Source: Dimorphilus gyrociliatus (Eukaryota > Annelida > Polychaeta > Dinophilidae). From it: 64,000 bases of DNA. The DNA is taken from positions 868,001 to 932,000 of the forward strand of contig CAJFCJ010000008.1 of assembly GCA_904063045.1 (NCBI GenBank), read 5' to 3'. The notes under the pieces were generated by a model that was not told the DNA's origin, made no database searches, and worked only from the letters and a program-made list of their open reading frames with translations. The position numbers and the translations under genes were made by a program. This document shows positions 1-10,332 of this stretch, in pieces. How positions within the stretch are numbered: the first letter of the stretch is position 1; every line of letters begins with the position of its first letter.

Positions 1-119
1 TCTTTAAATATTTTAAATAATGTTCTTATTTATTAAAGAAAACTGCGTCAAAAGTCCGTTGTTGTGTTCACCAGTTGCTATTTAGCAATACTCTTAGTCT
101 TCTCACTTATTTTTAAATC

Positions 120-1075
120 ATGGATTCGCGCAAGAAACACACAATTTCAAAGTATGATCAAACTCAAATGAATTTAATAAGTCAAGATTCGTCAAATAAA
201 GAAGAGTATAAAGGCGAAGAGCCCTTAAATGTATATTATTGTTTGTGCGGGAAAATGTCTCTAATTTTAGGTGAGTCTTTAATTTCGAGCAACGTTCAAA
301 AGACGTTTGATTATTTAATAGTCTATTCTATGTCCCATTTATCCATTTAATTATTTGAATCTATTTATTTTATTAGATTGTATAATAGAAAAATTGCCGA
401 TGAGGAAGAGAGATAACGCCAGAGTGATTTCTTCAAATAAACATGCTCATAAGATATTTAGTGATGCAGATGAAACGGCTTACATCAGGAGAGGAGAAGA
501 AGGTTTTACTTTTTATCAGAAAGCTTTCAAAGATAGCAAATATCTCTTTTCCAGGTGTTGAAAGGCAATATAGAAGAAAATGTACTTCCTGTGGTTTGCT
601 CTTATATTATAGACATCAAGATAATGATCAAGTGACATTTATCGTTGATGGTGCATTGAAAAGTGAAGGCCCTGGAAATTTTAAAAGTGCTAAATTTGCT
701 GAACCTAAAAAAGTCATGGTTACGAGGCATACTAAAAATATGGGAAAATTCAGCTCTGTTACAGTATCTACTATTGATGAAGAAGAGGAAGAATTGGAGG
801 CTGTGAGTGAAGAGTTTTCATCGAAGCATTTTAAATGATATATTAATATTTCCATTATCCACTTGCAGAAAGAAGTTGCTGATTCCTATATGATGAATGC
901 AAAGGTTATTGAAAAACAGCTAAAGAGGAAAGGCTTATCAAAAATGATGCAGCAAGAGGTATTAATATCTATCTATAATAAGACAATATCACATTATATT
1001 TAAACTATAAATTATCTACAGGGCGAAAGTGATTCTAAAAAATTGAAACCTAGAGGAACATTGATTGATAAATGA
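120..1075 (+). CDS. STEEP1: STEEP1 (CXorf56 / UPF0428 family) STING ER-exit protein homologue
   Basis: Five exons: 120-270, 377-502, 555-802, 869-958 and 1022-1075. Introns are 52-106 bp, all GT-AG, and they join to 222 residues, the length of the human protein. Diagnostic blocks are YYCLCG near residue 40, EKLPMR, the Cys pair in KCTSCG, and [19 protein letters not shown], followed by VADSY and [11 protein letters not shown]. The protein ends GTLIDK, close to the vertebrate C-terminus. In vertebrates the family promotes COPII-dependent exit of STING from the ER; a cysteine-based metal site is plausible but not proven here. The start is the first in-frame ATG of exon 1. An AATAAA lies at 1312-1317, about 240 bp after the stop. 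The 119 bp before the ATG would be 5' leader and promoter. Confidence 0.95.
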
Positions 1076-1791
1076 AACTATAAAATCCAAAAAGTTTTGT
1101 AAATATACCTCAAACATCCTTTTTTCCTTTTATCTCAAAATACGTTTTTGTTGAACTAATGAGACATTTAGAAATCAGGTTACCAAACTTGTTTTTACTT
1201 AAAAAGGACTGGCCGTTGTCATCAGTAGGCCGTTATTCTCTGACAATCTACAGACACTTGTACAGTATATATAGTTTATAGATATATATATGTTCTGTTC
1301 ATATTAGAATTAATAAAAATGAAACAAACTTCTAAAAGTCATATGAAATGAGTTAAATTTTTCATATCAAAATTGAGCGTGATTGATTCTATGAATTTTA
1401 ATTAGACTATTGACATTAAATTGCATATTTGACAATTTTAGCTTTCGTCGGCCTAACTTTCTTCTTTCTGAACAAGTTTATTCTCAAATAGTTGTTACAT
1501 TTACGTAGTATAGTATTTCGGTGTTTATTTTGTTTTATATCATTCTAAAATTGTCATTTGGTTATATAGCCAAACGATGAGTGCAATTCTGTTCAGAACT
1601 TATATCACTGTATTTAGTCCAATGTATTGCACGAACATAATTGGACTTAGAATAAAGAATGGCAACATAAAATATTGAAACAGCGGAATGTGATTTAATT
1701 TATGCAGTTATCACATAATAGAAACGGCGCCGACTAGATACTTATGAAAATAACAGGATTTTTCGAAAAGAAATTATAATCAGCAAAAATT
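1076..1791. other. Convergent 3' intergenic interval, STEEP1 / SLC33A1
   Basis: This non-coding AT-rich spacer lies between two genes that end toward each other. It holds a forward AATAAA at 1312-1317 and the reverse complement TTTATT at 1523-1528, which could serve SLC33A1. No ORF or RNA gene is recognisable. Confidence 0.6.
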
Positions 1792-4038
1792 TTAAGCACC
1801 GACTTGCCAATCTTCACTGGCTAGATCCTGCAATTTTTCAGCTTTCCTATAAAACAGTTTTAGCCATACGCAACCCAAAAGTATTCCCATAATAACCTCA
1901 ATATAAAATCCATCAATTAGAGTTCGACATTCGCCTCCTCTTTCAACACATTTCTATATGAAAACAAAAAAAAATAAGCGAAAGTTGATTACTTTGCCCA
2001 CTTGTCTAAATTTTGTTAGAGTTATGGACTATTCTTTTACTAGCCTGTATTTGTTGTTGATTATAACAATAACCTCCTTCAGTATTTTTACATTGCTTAT
2101 CAGACAATAAGTCAACTATATAGATTCCCAAAGTTGATGGCCAAATAAAACCTACGACGGTAAAAGAAAATCTTAATATTTTTACAATTATTTTGCAGAA
2201 GGGCTTTATGAGTGAAGTATTTATTAAGTGTTAGGTTAGTGTTTTCTTACCTAAGTTAGTTGCAGTATTAAGTAATGTCATATAAGTTCCACCTATACCG
2301 GGATCTGCAACCTTACAATGAAAGCCAATGGTGCCAACTGTGCACGCATATGCTGTAGTCTGATATAGAGCTTGTACGATAAAGAGAGCAAAGTAAAACT
2401 TTGAAGGAAACACCCCGTCCGTTACGTTCAATACTTTTGCCCAATAAACGACTCCTGCAAGTCCTAGACACATCAATAACCTGTTTAACAAAAGAATTGT
2501 ATTGATTGAAAATGTCAATGTATAGCAATAACCTGGGTGGTAGACTCTTTAAGAAAACTGTAAATGGTCTTGGACCAGCTACTAATTTACTTAAGGCCAA
2601 TGGTAGAATAATATTTATTGGAACCATTGGCATACTCATCAATGCCAAATTGTGCCTGGGCACACCAGCGTCTATGAGTCTTAAATTGGTTAAGATTTCT
2701 GTTGCGGCATAACCAACTTTTGACGTTAAATGAAGGAAGACAATTTGCTTTACAGGAGGATGAGTTAGAATTTTACACAATTGTGAATAGGACTTGTTGA
2801 CACTAGAAACAGCAACTTGCGGCTTCTTCTCTCGCTTTAGAATGAGAACCAGAATCGTAACGATTACGTAGATAATTGCCCATGTTTGTAAAAAACCTAT
2901 AGAAAAAAGACTATAGTTTCAATTCATAAATCAATAAAATACATTTACGAAATACTAAAGAAATCTATGTGCTTTTCAACCTTTTAAATTCCAAATGCCA
3001 TTTGAGTTTGGAACACTCCTCAAGTGAGCGTTACAAAATGAAGAGGATTCTAAAGCTAAAAATAAAGCATTGGATATAAAATATCCAGTTGATTGACCAA
3101 CAGTATTGCATGTTGAAGCCCAACCGACATTACGCCTAAAATATAAAAAAGAAAGAAGGTGTTATAGGTATATAATTTATAATTCTAACATTACGGCGGT
3201 TTACCAGAAATGAGTATTACGACTGACATATGTCTTAAATATGTTTAAAATTCTTAGCTATCCCTTGCGAAATGTGGTAAAATTTCTTAGCACGTACTAT
3301 TCGACCACCTTTTCTAACCTTTTTTTTTTAAATAAAGCTGAGTGGCAGTACGCTTTTGTTTCTTTAACAAACTGGCGATCATTTTAGTGATATTGGTAGA
3401 GAATTATATATATGACAGCTTTATTTATTGATTAATTTGGTATAGTGAAATTCTTCGTAGGAAAGTAATTTGTATAATAATATTAAGTTAAATGGCAAAT
3501 AACTTAATTATAAGTGATATACACAAAAGAGAAAAAAATATTAAACATACTTTGAGAGCATGTTCAAGGCCCATCCATCTACAACGATATCCTGAGTGGC
3601 AGCAAGAAAAGTCAATGTGAAGAATATAAGTGCGAGAAGAATCACATTTATTTCTTTATCACCATTTTCTGGACCCAAAAGATCCCCAACTTCTAACGAT
3701 AATAACCAAAGAGCAATAGCTATTAAAACCTGAACTGGACCTAACCACGACTTTCGGCGACCAATTCTTTTAAAAAATACAGAATCCACAAAAGGAGCCC
3801 AAAATAGTTTTAAACTATATGGCCAATCTGATAAACTAAATATGGCTTGCTGTTTATAACCAATATGTCTGGTTCTTAGCATATATTGAACAGAAGATGC
3901 TACTCCTAATGGTATCCCTTGTAGAAGATAAAGCAACATCAATAATAATATTGCTCTGAGATCATCTCTAATAGGACTATGGGTGATTTTTACGCTCTCC
4001 TTGTTAGGAGATGAATTCTTGGGATTTTCAGAAGGCAT
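1792..4038 (-). CDS. SLC33A1: SLC33A1-type acetyl-CoA transporter (AT-1)
   Basis: A multipass ER-membrane transporter of the major facilitator superfamily that imports acetyl-CoA into the ER lumen for protein acetylation. Exons from the 5' end: 4038-3551, 3135-2981, 2896-2533, 2480-2251, 2151 to about 2030 or 2045, and 1953-1792, giving about 501-506 residues. Family landmarks are LLYLLQGIPLG in TM1, GRRKSW, AATQDIVVDGWALNML, GWASTCNTVGQSTGYF, TSKVGYAATE, PMVPINIILPLALSK and DPGIGGTYMTLLNT. The fifth intron donor is ambiguous: either a GC donor after codon CAG (2045) or a weak GT at 2029. Both keep phase 0 and differ by five residues. It is divergent to UBE3D. Confidence 0.95.
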
Positions 4039-4426
4039 AATTGATCCTCAATAAGACATCATTGGGATTGTAAATAAGTTTTCCTTCCTGCTATGGAATT
4101 CTGAAATATATAAGAAATGCAACAATTTTATATTTAAATAAACAAAATAATTAAAAAACAAAATGACATTCACATATAAAGTATAATTACATTTTTTTTG
4201 ACCTTACCCATGAAATGTAGGTCGCCGGTTTTAAACAGCATGATTTCTTTTTAAAATTATCATGGTTTCGATGCAAAGTTCGATTGCTTCAGCGACAGCG
4301 TCAGCAGTAAAACATACTTTACCAGTTTACTATTTCTAATAAACTAAAATATTTCGTACTAACAGTCTACTAGCATAGTCCATAATAGACCGGTTTATAA
4401 GAATATTATTTTGAAAATTATCTAAA
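4039..4426. promoter_or_regulatory. Putative bidirectional promoter, SLC33A1 / UBE3D
   Basis: A 388-bp interval separates the two divergent start codons, so it must contain both 5' leaders and both promoters unless leader exons lie elsewhere. I see no strong TATA pair or named motif. The call rests on geometry. Confidence 0.5.
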
Positions 4427-5968
4427 ATGGCAAAATTAAGCGTGTATGGAGATCTTAATCCAAATTTAAAAGTGGCTTATATATATGTCACTTTTTCTAA
4501 TTATAGGTTGGTCTAGCTTTTTAACTTTACTTCAAATATTTAGATTATAAGAATATAATATCGCTCTTTACAGAATTGTCGAATCCCTCTTTATTCATAA
4601 AGACCGATTTCTTATAGAATATTACGACAAAGATGATAATTCTAAGAGACAAGAAATAGTTTTCAATAATTTGAATTTTCAACTAAAGAAAAAAGTGCAA
4701 ATATCTAAAACAGGAAGCAATCCTCTACTACTTGAAATAACCTGTTCATTCGAGTTTACTATTGATCTAAAAGTAATAAAAAGCAGAAAACAATCAACTC
4801 TATTGTGGCTAAATGACTATTTCGAGACTATTTGTGCTAATTGTAGAAATATTATTATACCTCTTACTCGGTAAGCATAGTTGATCCTATTTCCCATACA
4901 AAATAAAGATATTTTATTCTTCTGTACATATTTTATTTATAGTTTTCGAAACGTTTTCCCCTTACCTGAAAATAATTGGGGAGAAAGTACTGATATGTGG
5001 TTTTGCCACGACGAAGGCGATGATTTCAAGGTAACATCAAAGTTAAATAATAACTGTCTGATATTGCCAGAAACTCTACTAATTCAAAGGCTATTTTTAT
5101 TAGAACACTCAATTAACCCCTGGAGATAATGTGTTGATATCTCAATTCTACTTTTGTGTTTCTAAACAAGTTTATTCTTATAATGAGACGTTAGAAGAAG
5201 GAAAAACAAATGAAAATGACGTATCTTGTTGCCGATGCAGATCAACCATAGGTTGCAAAAATAATGGTACTGCTTCTCGTTTCTCCTAAGCCTGGTTTTA
5301 ACGTTTCAATTATCATTAATATTCTTGACCTAAATTCCAGTTGATAGTATTATCAAAGAAGCCGTAAAATTCTACAGAAGTGCCGTTGTGGTAAATGATA
5401 CCCAAAATTCAAGGTTAGTTTTTCTCAAAGACAATCTCTTTTAAATACCAATTGACGGATTAATTTTTCCCCCAGACAACGACGATTTGATGCGTATACA
5501 ATAGCCGATATTATTTGTCGTTTAGTTGAAGAGTCTGAATCACATAGGATTGTGATAGAATGTCCCCTTCCAAATGGAAAAATTCAGGCCAAGCTATTGG
5601 TAAGTTTTGTTTTTCAATTCCAAGAGAAATGTTGTTTTTGAATTAAAAAGTCTTTTAGCTCTGGATTTTAAACGAAGATTGTCCATTTTATGATGGAAAA
5701 GTAGAAACGGAGAGCACACGTTTACCCCTTCACCGATGCGTGAAAGTATTGTATTTAGATACTTTTCGGGATAAAGGGCGCTTGTGAGTACCTATTTCTT
5801 TGAAAGTCTAATATCGAAAGAGTGCACAATAAGCAAAAAAAATTAGGGTACATTTTTGCTAGGTCGCGAGAAGGCTCGGGTTCCAGGCCAGTGGCGTCAC
5901 TGGTTGTTGACAAACAATTTTTACAACCAGCTAAACACACTGCCATGGCAGCTGGCCAGCGCTCCTGA
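4427..5968 (+). CDS. UBE3D: UBE3D-like (E2C-binding, HECT-like E3) ubiquitin ligase
   Basis: Eight exons: 4427-4506, 4574-4870, 4943-5030, 5104-5251, 5341-5413, 5476-5599, 5659-5783 and 5863-5968. They sum to 346 residues; the human protein is about 390. The core matches UBE3D: a CxxC (CANC), then RNVFPLPENNWGES and a WFCH block, then DNVLISQFYF, a second Cys cluster CCRCRST, and EAVKFYRS. These are the spaced cysteine elements of that family. The first seven exons are secure because phases join and homology runs through. The last exon, rich in Ala, Gln and Ser, fits phase and ends in a stop but I could not match it to the family C-terminus, so the true 3' end may differ. In other animals the protein binds E2 enzymes and acts as an E3. 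Confidence 0.88.
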
Positions 5969-7990
5969 CTAAGTTGCATACCAGAAAATGCATTTAACTA
6001 GATGCTCCTGTTCGATGCATCGTCTAGTACGGTCTTAGTGAAGCAGTTTAGCGAATCTCGTGCGTAAAAGTTATGATGCAATTTAATGTTGAGAGGGAGA
6101 AAATGAGAAAGAGATACCACCAGCTGTGTTCACTGTCTAAATTTTTGAGTGACCACTGCTGAGCATCCCGTTCTCAAATCCTCAATAAAGAGGGAAATAG
6201 GCAACAGAATTGAAGCATGTGCTGGGAATTCTTTTACCTCTAAGAAATTCATAGCAGCCTAGTTTTTTCATTTCCTCATTCGTCTGTAAGGAGAGAAGGA
6301 AAAACAAGCATAATTTTAGTCTGATTGCGTAAAGTTTTTATATACCTCGTGCTGGTGCACAAGGTTTGTCGTAATTAGCCCCGCGAAATATAAACACACC
6401 TATTTGTTCAGGCATGCAGCAACGTAGAAATTGTTGGCGTATCTGAGATAAGGATAAGATTATATAGGCGTTGTAAAACTGCGATTTGTCGCTACATGTA
6501 GGCGGTGGAGACTGCTATATGTTTTTGTTCAGTCTTGTTACATAAGATTATTGAAGCAAAGCATATTTTCTCTTTATTTATTCTTTTTATAGAGTAGTAT
6601 ATTGAATAAATTCTTAGTTTACTAGTACAGCTCTGTACGCCCTATCAACTGTGATACATATATATATATTATGTACAGTGAATACTATACCTGAATACTT
6701 TACCTGTAAAAATTCATTGAACTTGTTTATTGCTACATAACAATTATAGCCAAAACATATCTATAGTCGTAGACATTATCTATCTATATATATATATTAA
6801 TATATTCATATATAGTGAATATATATTTTATATATATATATATATATCCTTTTTATGCCAAGTGAGACAATGATAGTTTACATAGCAAAGAATTTAACTT
6901 AAAAAAACAAAATATATCTATAAATGCACATATATACATATATATCTAAATTACATATTTCAGTTAGTTACTTAGCAACAGAAAACTCGTATTGAATTAT
7001 CGGTCGCCGTCCTTTTATACTTATTCAGAATTCTAAATAATTCAAGCTTGTTTGAAAAAAGGGAAGGGTTGTAACTAACCTTGTTCGTCTTCGGCTCCTC
7101 GACGACGAGTGAAACATAGCGACCGTTCGATTCATGTTGTGTCCGCCATAACGTGCGCTAGCAAAACTCAAACTTGCCTTTGCTTGTTATAAAAGGCGGC
7201 CACGTGCGCGTTGCCAATGACGATTTCTTTAATCAGAGCAACGCCGCCAGTCGTTGCCGCGCTTATCGGTCTTGATCCTGATTCAACTTGTTCATTTTTT
7301 ATTTGCTATAGTTTTGTTTTAACTCATCGCTATGCTATGCAAGTACAGGCCAGACTAATCGGCCTCTTCTCTTATAGCTCTCCCCTCTGCTTTCTATTGT
7401 CTTTTGGCCGACAGCTGTTTGCGCCTGTCTGTATATAGGCTAAAATTTTTGCATACATTTTTTACCTATGAACTTTAAACGAAATGTTTAGACAGACAGA
7501 CGTTAGACCTTTTCCCCAAGCCGAAATATTCGTCTAGTTTGCCCTTCTCGATATTAATTTCATAGGCAGATTGTAGTTTACGAGTGACTGCGTCGTAAAA
7601 CGTTTCTGAAAAATACATGTTTTTTGAAAAGAACAATATATCTTACGTGTATAAGCAGAATACATATCAATCTAATAGTGTAGAGCGCATATCGTTCGAA
7701 AGATAATTATAAAATGTCTTTAAATACCTATAAAGCGTGATTAAGGTATAATAGCCCCAAACTGTGGCGAAGTTGTGAACAATATATATATATACACTAT
7801 ATATAGATATAGAATATCACATATTGTACTTGATATGCATCTTTTATTTTTGTTTAAGTTATTCACAGGAGCTTTTTGATTTATCTTAATATTATTGCAC
7901 TTCATCAGACTACGTAATTTACCTTGGGTAATTAGACAAGAAATGTATATGTTTATACATATCTACACTTACCTATTTACGTATATATTT

Positions 7991-8016
7991 AGAGAGAGAG
8001 AGAGAGAGAGAGAGAG
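7991..8016. repeat. (AG)13 microsatellite
   Basis: Thirteen uninterrupted AG dinucleotides. It is followed after ten bases by an AT tract, forming a compound microsatellite. Confidence 0.95.
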
Positions 8017-8023
8017 ATAAGGA

Positions 8024-8025
<2 letters not shown>

Positions 8026-8058
<33 letters not shown>
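8026..8058. repeat. (AT)16 microsatellite
   Basis: Uninterrupted alternating AT run of about 33 bp, adjacent to the AG tract. Likely length-polymorphic. Confidence 0.95.
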
Positions 8059-8059
<1 letters not shown>

Positions 8060-8805
8060 TCACCATTCGAACACGCGGTACGTTTTCCGCAGATGTTTGC
8101 AGCGCCGACCTGCAAACGGCGAATGCACGTGTTGTTCTATCGCTTTCAACTATGTGTTTGCAGTAGACTGTGTATTCTAGTCTGGTATTGTGGTATGAGC
8201 AGGATTTTCTTTTTATATCCACAATGTTCAACGCCCTTTTGCTATAGCTTGTTTTTTCTTCTTTGGGCAGATTGAGTAAGCTGTGGAGTCGAGATCTTCA
8301 TGTTCAAAATCTCAATATACCTTTTGCAACTTTTCTGCTGTTGTTTGAGTTATTGAACGAAAATTGTAGGCGTTTACCGGCCTACTCGAGAACTGCGAAC
8401 GGCTTTCTAGTAAGTGATACGACCTGAATTCATATGGATTTGTCTACAAAACCTTGAGTCTAATTTTATTCTCTTGTAGATGTCGTTCTTAACGAAAGAA
8501 GATGGCGACACTGTTAAGGAAAGACCCATCCCCTCATTGCCTCCTTAACGCTTTTTTGCCATCGAGCTGTCAAGTTTATTGAAAAACTGACGTAGGGACA
8601 CATTAGTTGCCAATTGGCTATCAATAATTAGTTATTACCAAAGAGAAATCGGTGAATTATGGAAACGCCGGTTCTTTTACTAACTTGGCCTGCGTTCGAT
8701 ACAGCTCATTGTTTGCGATTTTCTTGCAGTCTTTTATAAGCTACATTACAATCAATTAGTACAACGCCACGTGCCTCCGTCTATCGAGTTTCTTCTTACC
8801 AACAA

Positions 8806-9348
8806 ATGTTCAACAATCGTAACGTTCCTAGTTGGTTTTATAATCTAGAGTCTACGAGCCGTCGATCTGATACTCGTGGTAGTCATTATGACGAAGATGA
8901 CTTACAAACTCTAGTCGAATTAGGTGAGGACTGCGAGGGCATCGACAGGTCACCGTCTGTTTACTCGTTCAAGTCCAAAATGGCAGTTTCTCGAAAGTCA
9001 TCGTCAAGTATTTTGCCTGAGATACGATCGAATAAATTAAAAACAAATGATAGAGCTTCACATGCCCTACGTTCGTTGCCTCTCGAATCAGAGTTGGAAC
9101 AGTATCTAAAGTTCCTATCGTCTTCAAAATCAAAGCAACAAAAATTCACAAACAACTTACATAGAAGAGCTGTTTCTCGCGGACCCCTCGACCGCCCTTT
9201 ATTACCTCGACCATCTGTCTTCCAACAGCAAAAGAAAAGATTTGGTGACGAATTGTTGAAAGAAAAGACCACAAACGAAACCTTAACTAATCAACAGCGC
9301 CGAACTTATACAATGAAAGACAGTTTGAAGCGAATGCTTAATTCTTAG
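8806..9348 (+). CDS. Unrecognised basic, Ser/Arg-rich protein, 180 residues, single exon
   Basis: An uninterrupted ATG-to-TAG ORF of 180 codons in a genome where other genes are split about every 100-400 bp. The sequence is hydrophilic, with no signal peptide or membrane segment. It has an acidic patch (DEDD, residues 25-30) and a longer basic, Ser-rich remainder (SRKSSSS near 60; RRAVSRGPLDRPLLPRPS near 123). It ends in a basic helix-like segment, MKDSLKRMLNS. It looks largely disordered. AATAAA lies at 9523-9528, about 175 bp after the stop, which supports a real transcript. I do not recognise a family. It could be a lineage-specific regulator or, less likely, a spurious ORF. Confidence 0.6.
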   Translation: MFNNRNVPSWFYNLESTSRRSDTRGSHYDEDDLQTLVELGEDCEGIDRSPSVYSFKSKMAVSRKSSSSILPEIRSNKLKTNDRASHALRSLPLESELEQYLKFLSSSKSKQQKFTNNLHRRAVSRGPLDRPLLPRPSVFQQQKKRFGDELLKEKTTNETLTNQQRRTYTMKDSLKRMLNS

Positions 9349-10138
9349 TTTGGATATGGACAAGCTTATTTTTTGTGTAAATAATCAATTTGCCTGAGTG
9401 TTGAGATAACGAGCACTTTATCTGCATTTATTTACTAAGAATTATTTAAATTTTTAATAACGTACGCCATCTGCAGGTATAAAATTTTTGCAACTTTGAC
9501 GCCACCTAGTCACTTTTTATTAAATAAATATAATATAAACTCATACAATAAACATATCGTACAGTATAATTAAATTGTTATTTGATCTTTCGATTGAAAA
9601 ACATTTTAGTGAATGGAACTCATCACAATAGTTAATTAAAATAAATTTAATGCAAATATCTAGTCAATGCATCGATAAATTCTGCAAAAATTAAGACCAC
9701 CCAAATATCTCAAATTCCACTTGAGCCAGACGAACAGGCTAGTTAGGACTAAGATTTGATTATAGGCGACAAAGGTCAAATTCTCATTATTGAATAGACT
9801 AAAAATATGTGAATGAATTGCTATAGATCAAACTCTATTAAAACATTTCAAAGGAAGAAAATAGACAGATAGCATGTAGGCCCATGAAACAGAAAATAGA
9901 ACCATAAATAGTCTCTCGGGGGCGTAAACCTCTTAAAAAGGGTGTTTGTAGAATACTTCTTTTTACATGAATTGGAATGGATTCTTGCCTTTTATTGATA
10001 TGCTATAGTTCCACACATAGACATTTTCCTATTCTTAGGCTCAATATAATAGCATTATAATACAGATTGTATACTCTAGGTCCTTTGAATAGCTACCCCT
10101 GTTTAAGCCCTATTCGGTTATTGAAATTAAACGGGAGC

Positions 10139-10156
10139 CGGGATCTCTCCCTCCCG
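10139..10156 (+). other. Inverted repeat (5-bp stem, 8-nt loop) in presumptive 5' leader of collagen gene 1
   Basis: CGGGA at 10139-10143 pairs with TCCCG at 10152-10156. It lies about 180 bp before the start codon and could form a leader hairpin. Function unknown. Confidence 0.4.
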
Positions 10157-10219
10157 AGATATCTAGGTGTATCCTCTGATCGATATGGTCAAATCAACGG
10201 TGTGGAACCGCATTCTGGG

Positions 10220-10249
10220 CTGAACACTAACTATCTCTCGTTAGTTCAG
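10220..10249 (+). other. Inverted repeat (10-bp bulged stem) in presumptive 5' leader of collagen gene 1
   Basis: CTGAA plus CTAAC (10220-10224, 10227-10231) pair with GTTAG plus TTCAG (10240-10249), with a 2-nt bulge and 8-nt loop. It lies about 85 bp upstream of the start codon. Confidence 0.5.
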
Positions 10250-10332
10250 TAGAAGACGATTTGCGTTTTTAATAGCCTGGGATTGGCAGAACTTACGAGG
10301 GTTCTCCAGTAGCAAAGGCTAGTAGAGACGTA

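Larger units (their letters stand above)
5969..8805. other. Gene-poor 2.8-kb interval with simple repeats
   Basis: Long AT-rich stretches, many TATATA tracts (about 6655-6670, 6780-6850, 7785-7815) and two clean microsatellites near 8 kb. Short ORFs (for example 7211-7438 and 8093-8275) lack domains and splice continuity. The part nearest 8806 presumably carries the promoter of the next ORF. I found no tRNA or transposon signature. Confidence 0.6.
9349..10332. other. 3' UTR of the 8806 ORF, then leader/promoter of collagen gene 1
   Basis: Non-coding interval. AATAAA sits at 9523-9528. The last 270 bp are GC-richer and contain two clear inverted repeats (listed separately). A 61-codon ORF at 10067-10252 has no recognisable content and is better read as 5' leader. 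Confidence 0.55.

Noticed and set aside
7211..7438. 75-codon ORF as a gene
   Set aside because: No homology, no splice context, poor composition; probably chance in the repeat-rich interval.
8961..9272. Reverse-strand 103-codon ORF
   Set aside because: Antisense shadow of the 8806-9348 ORF with no start context or domain.
10067..10252. 61-codon ORF as a gene upstream of collagen gene 1
   Set aside because: It overlaps the inverted repeats and sits where the leader is expected, with no recognisable protein features.
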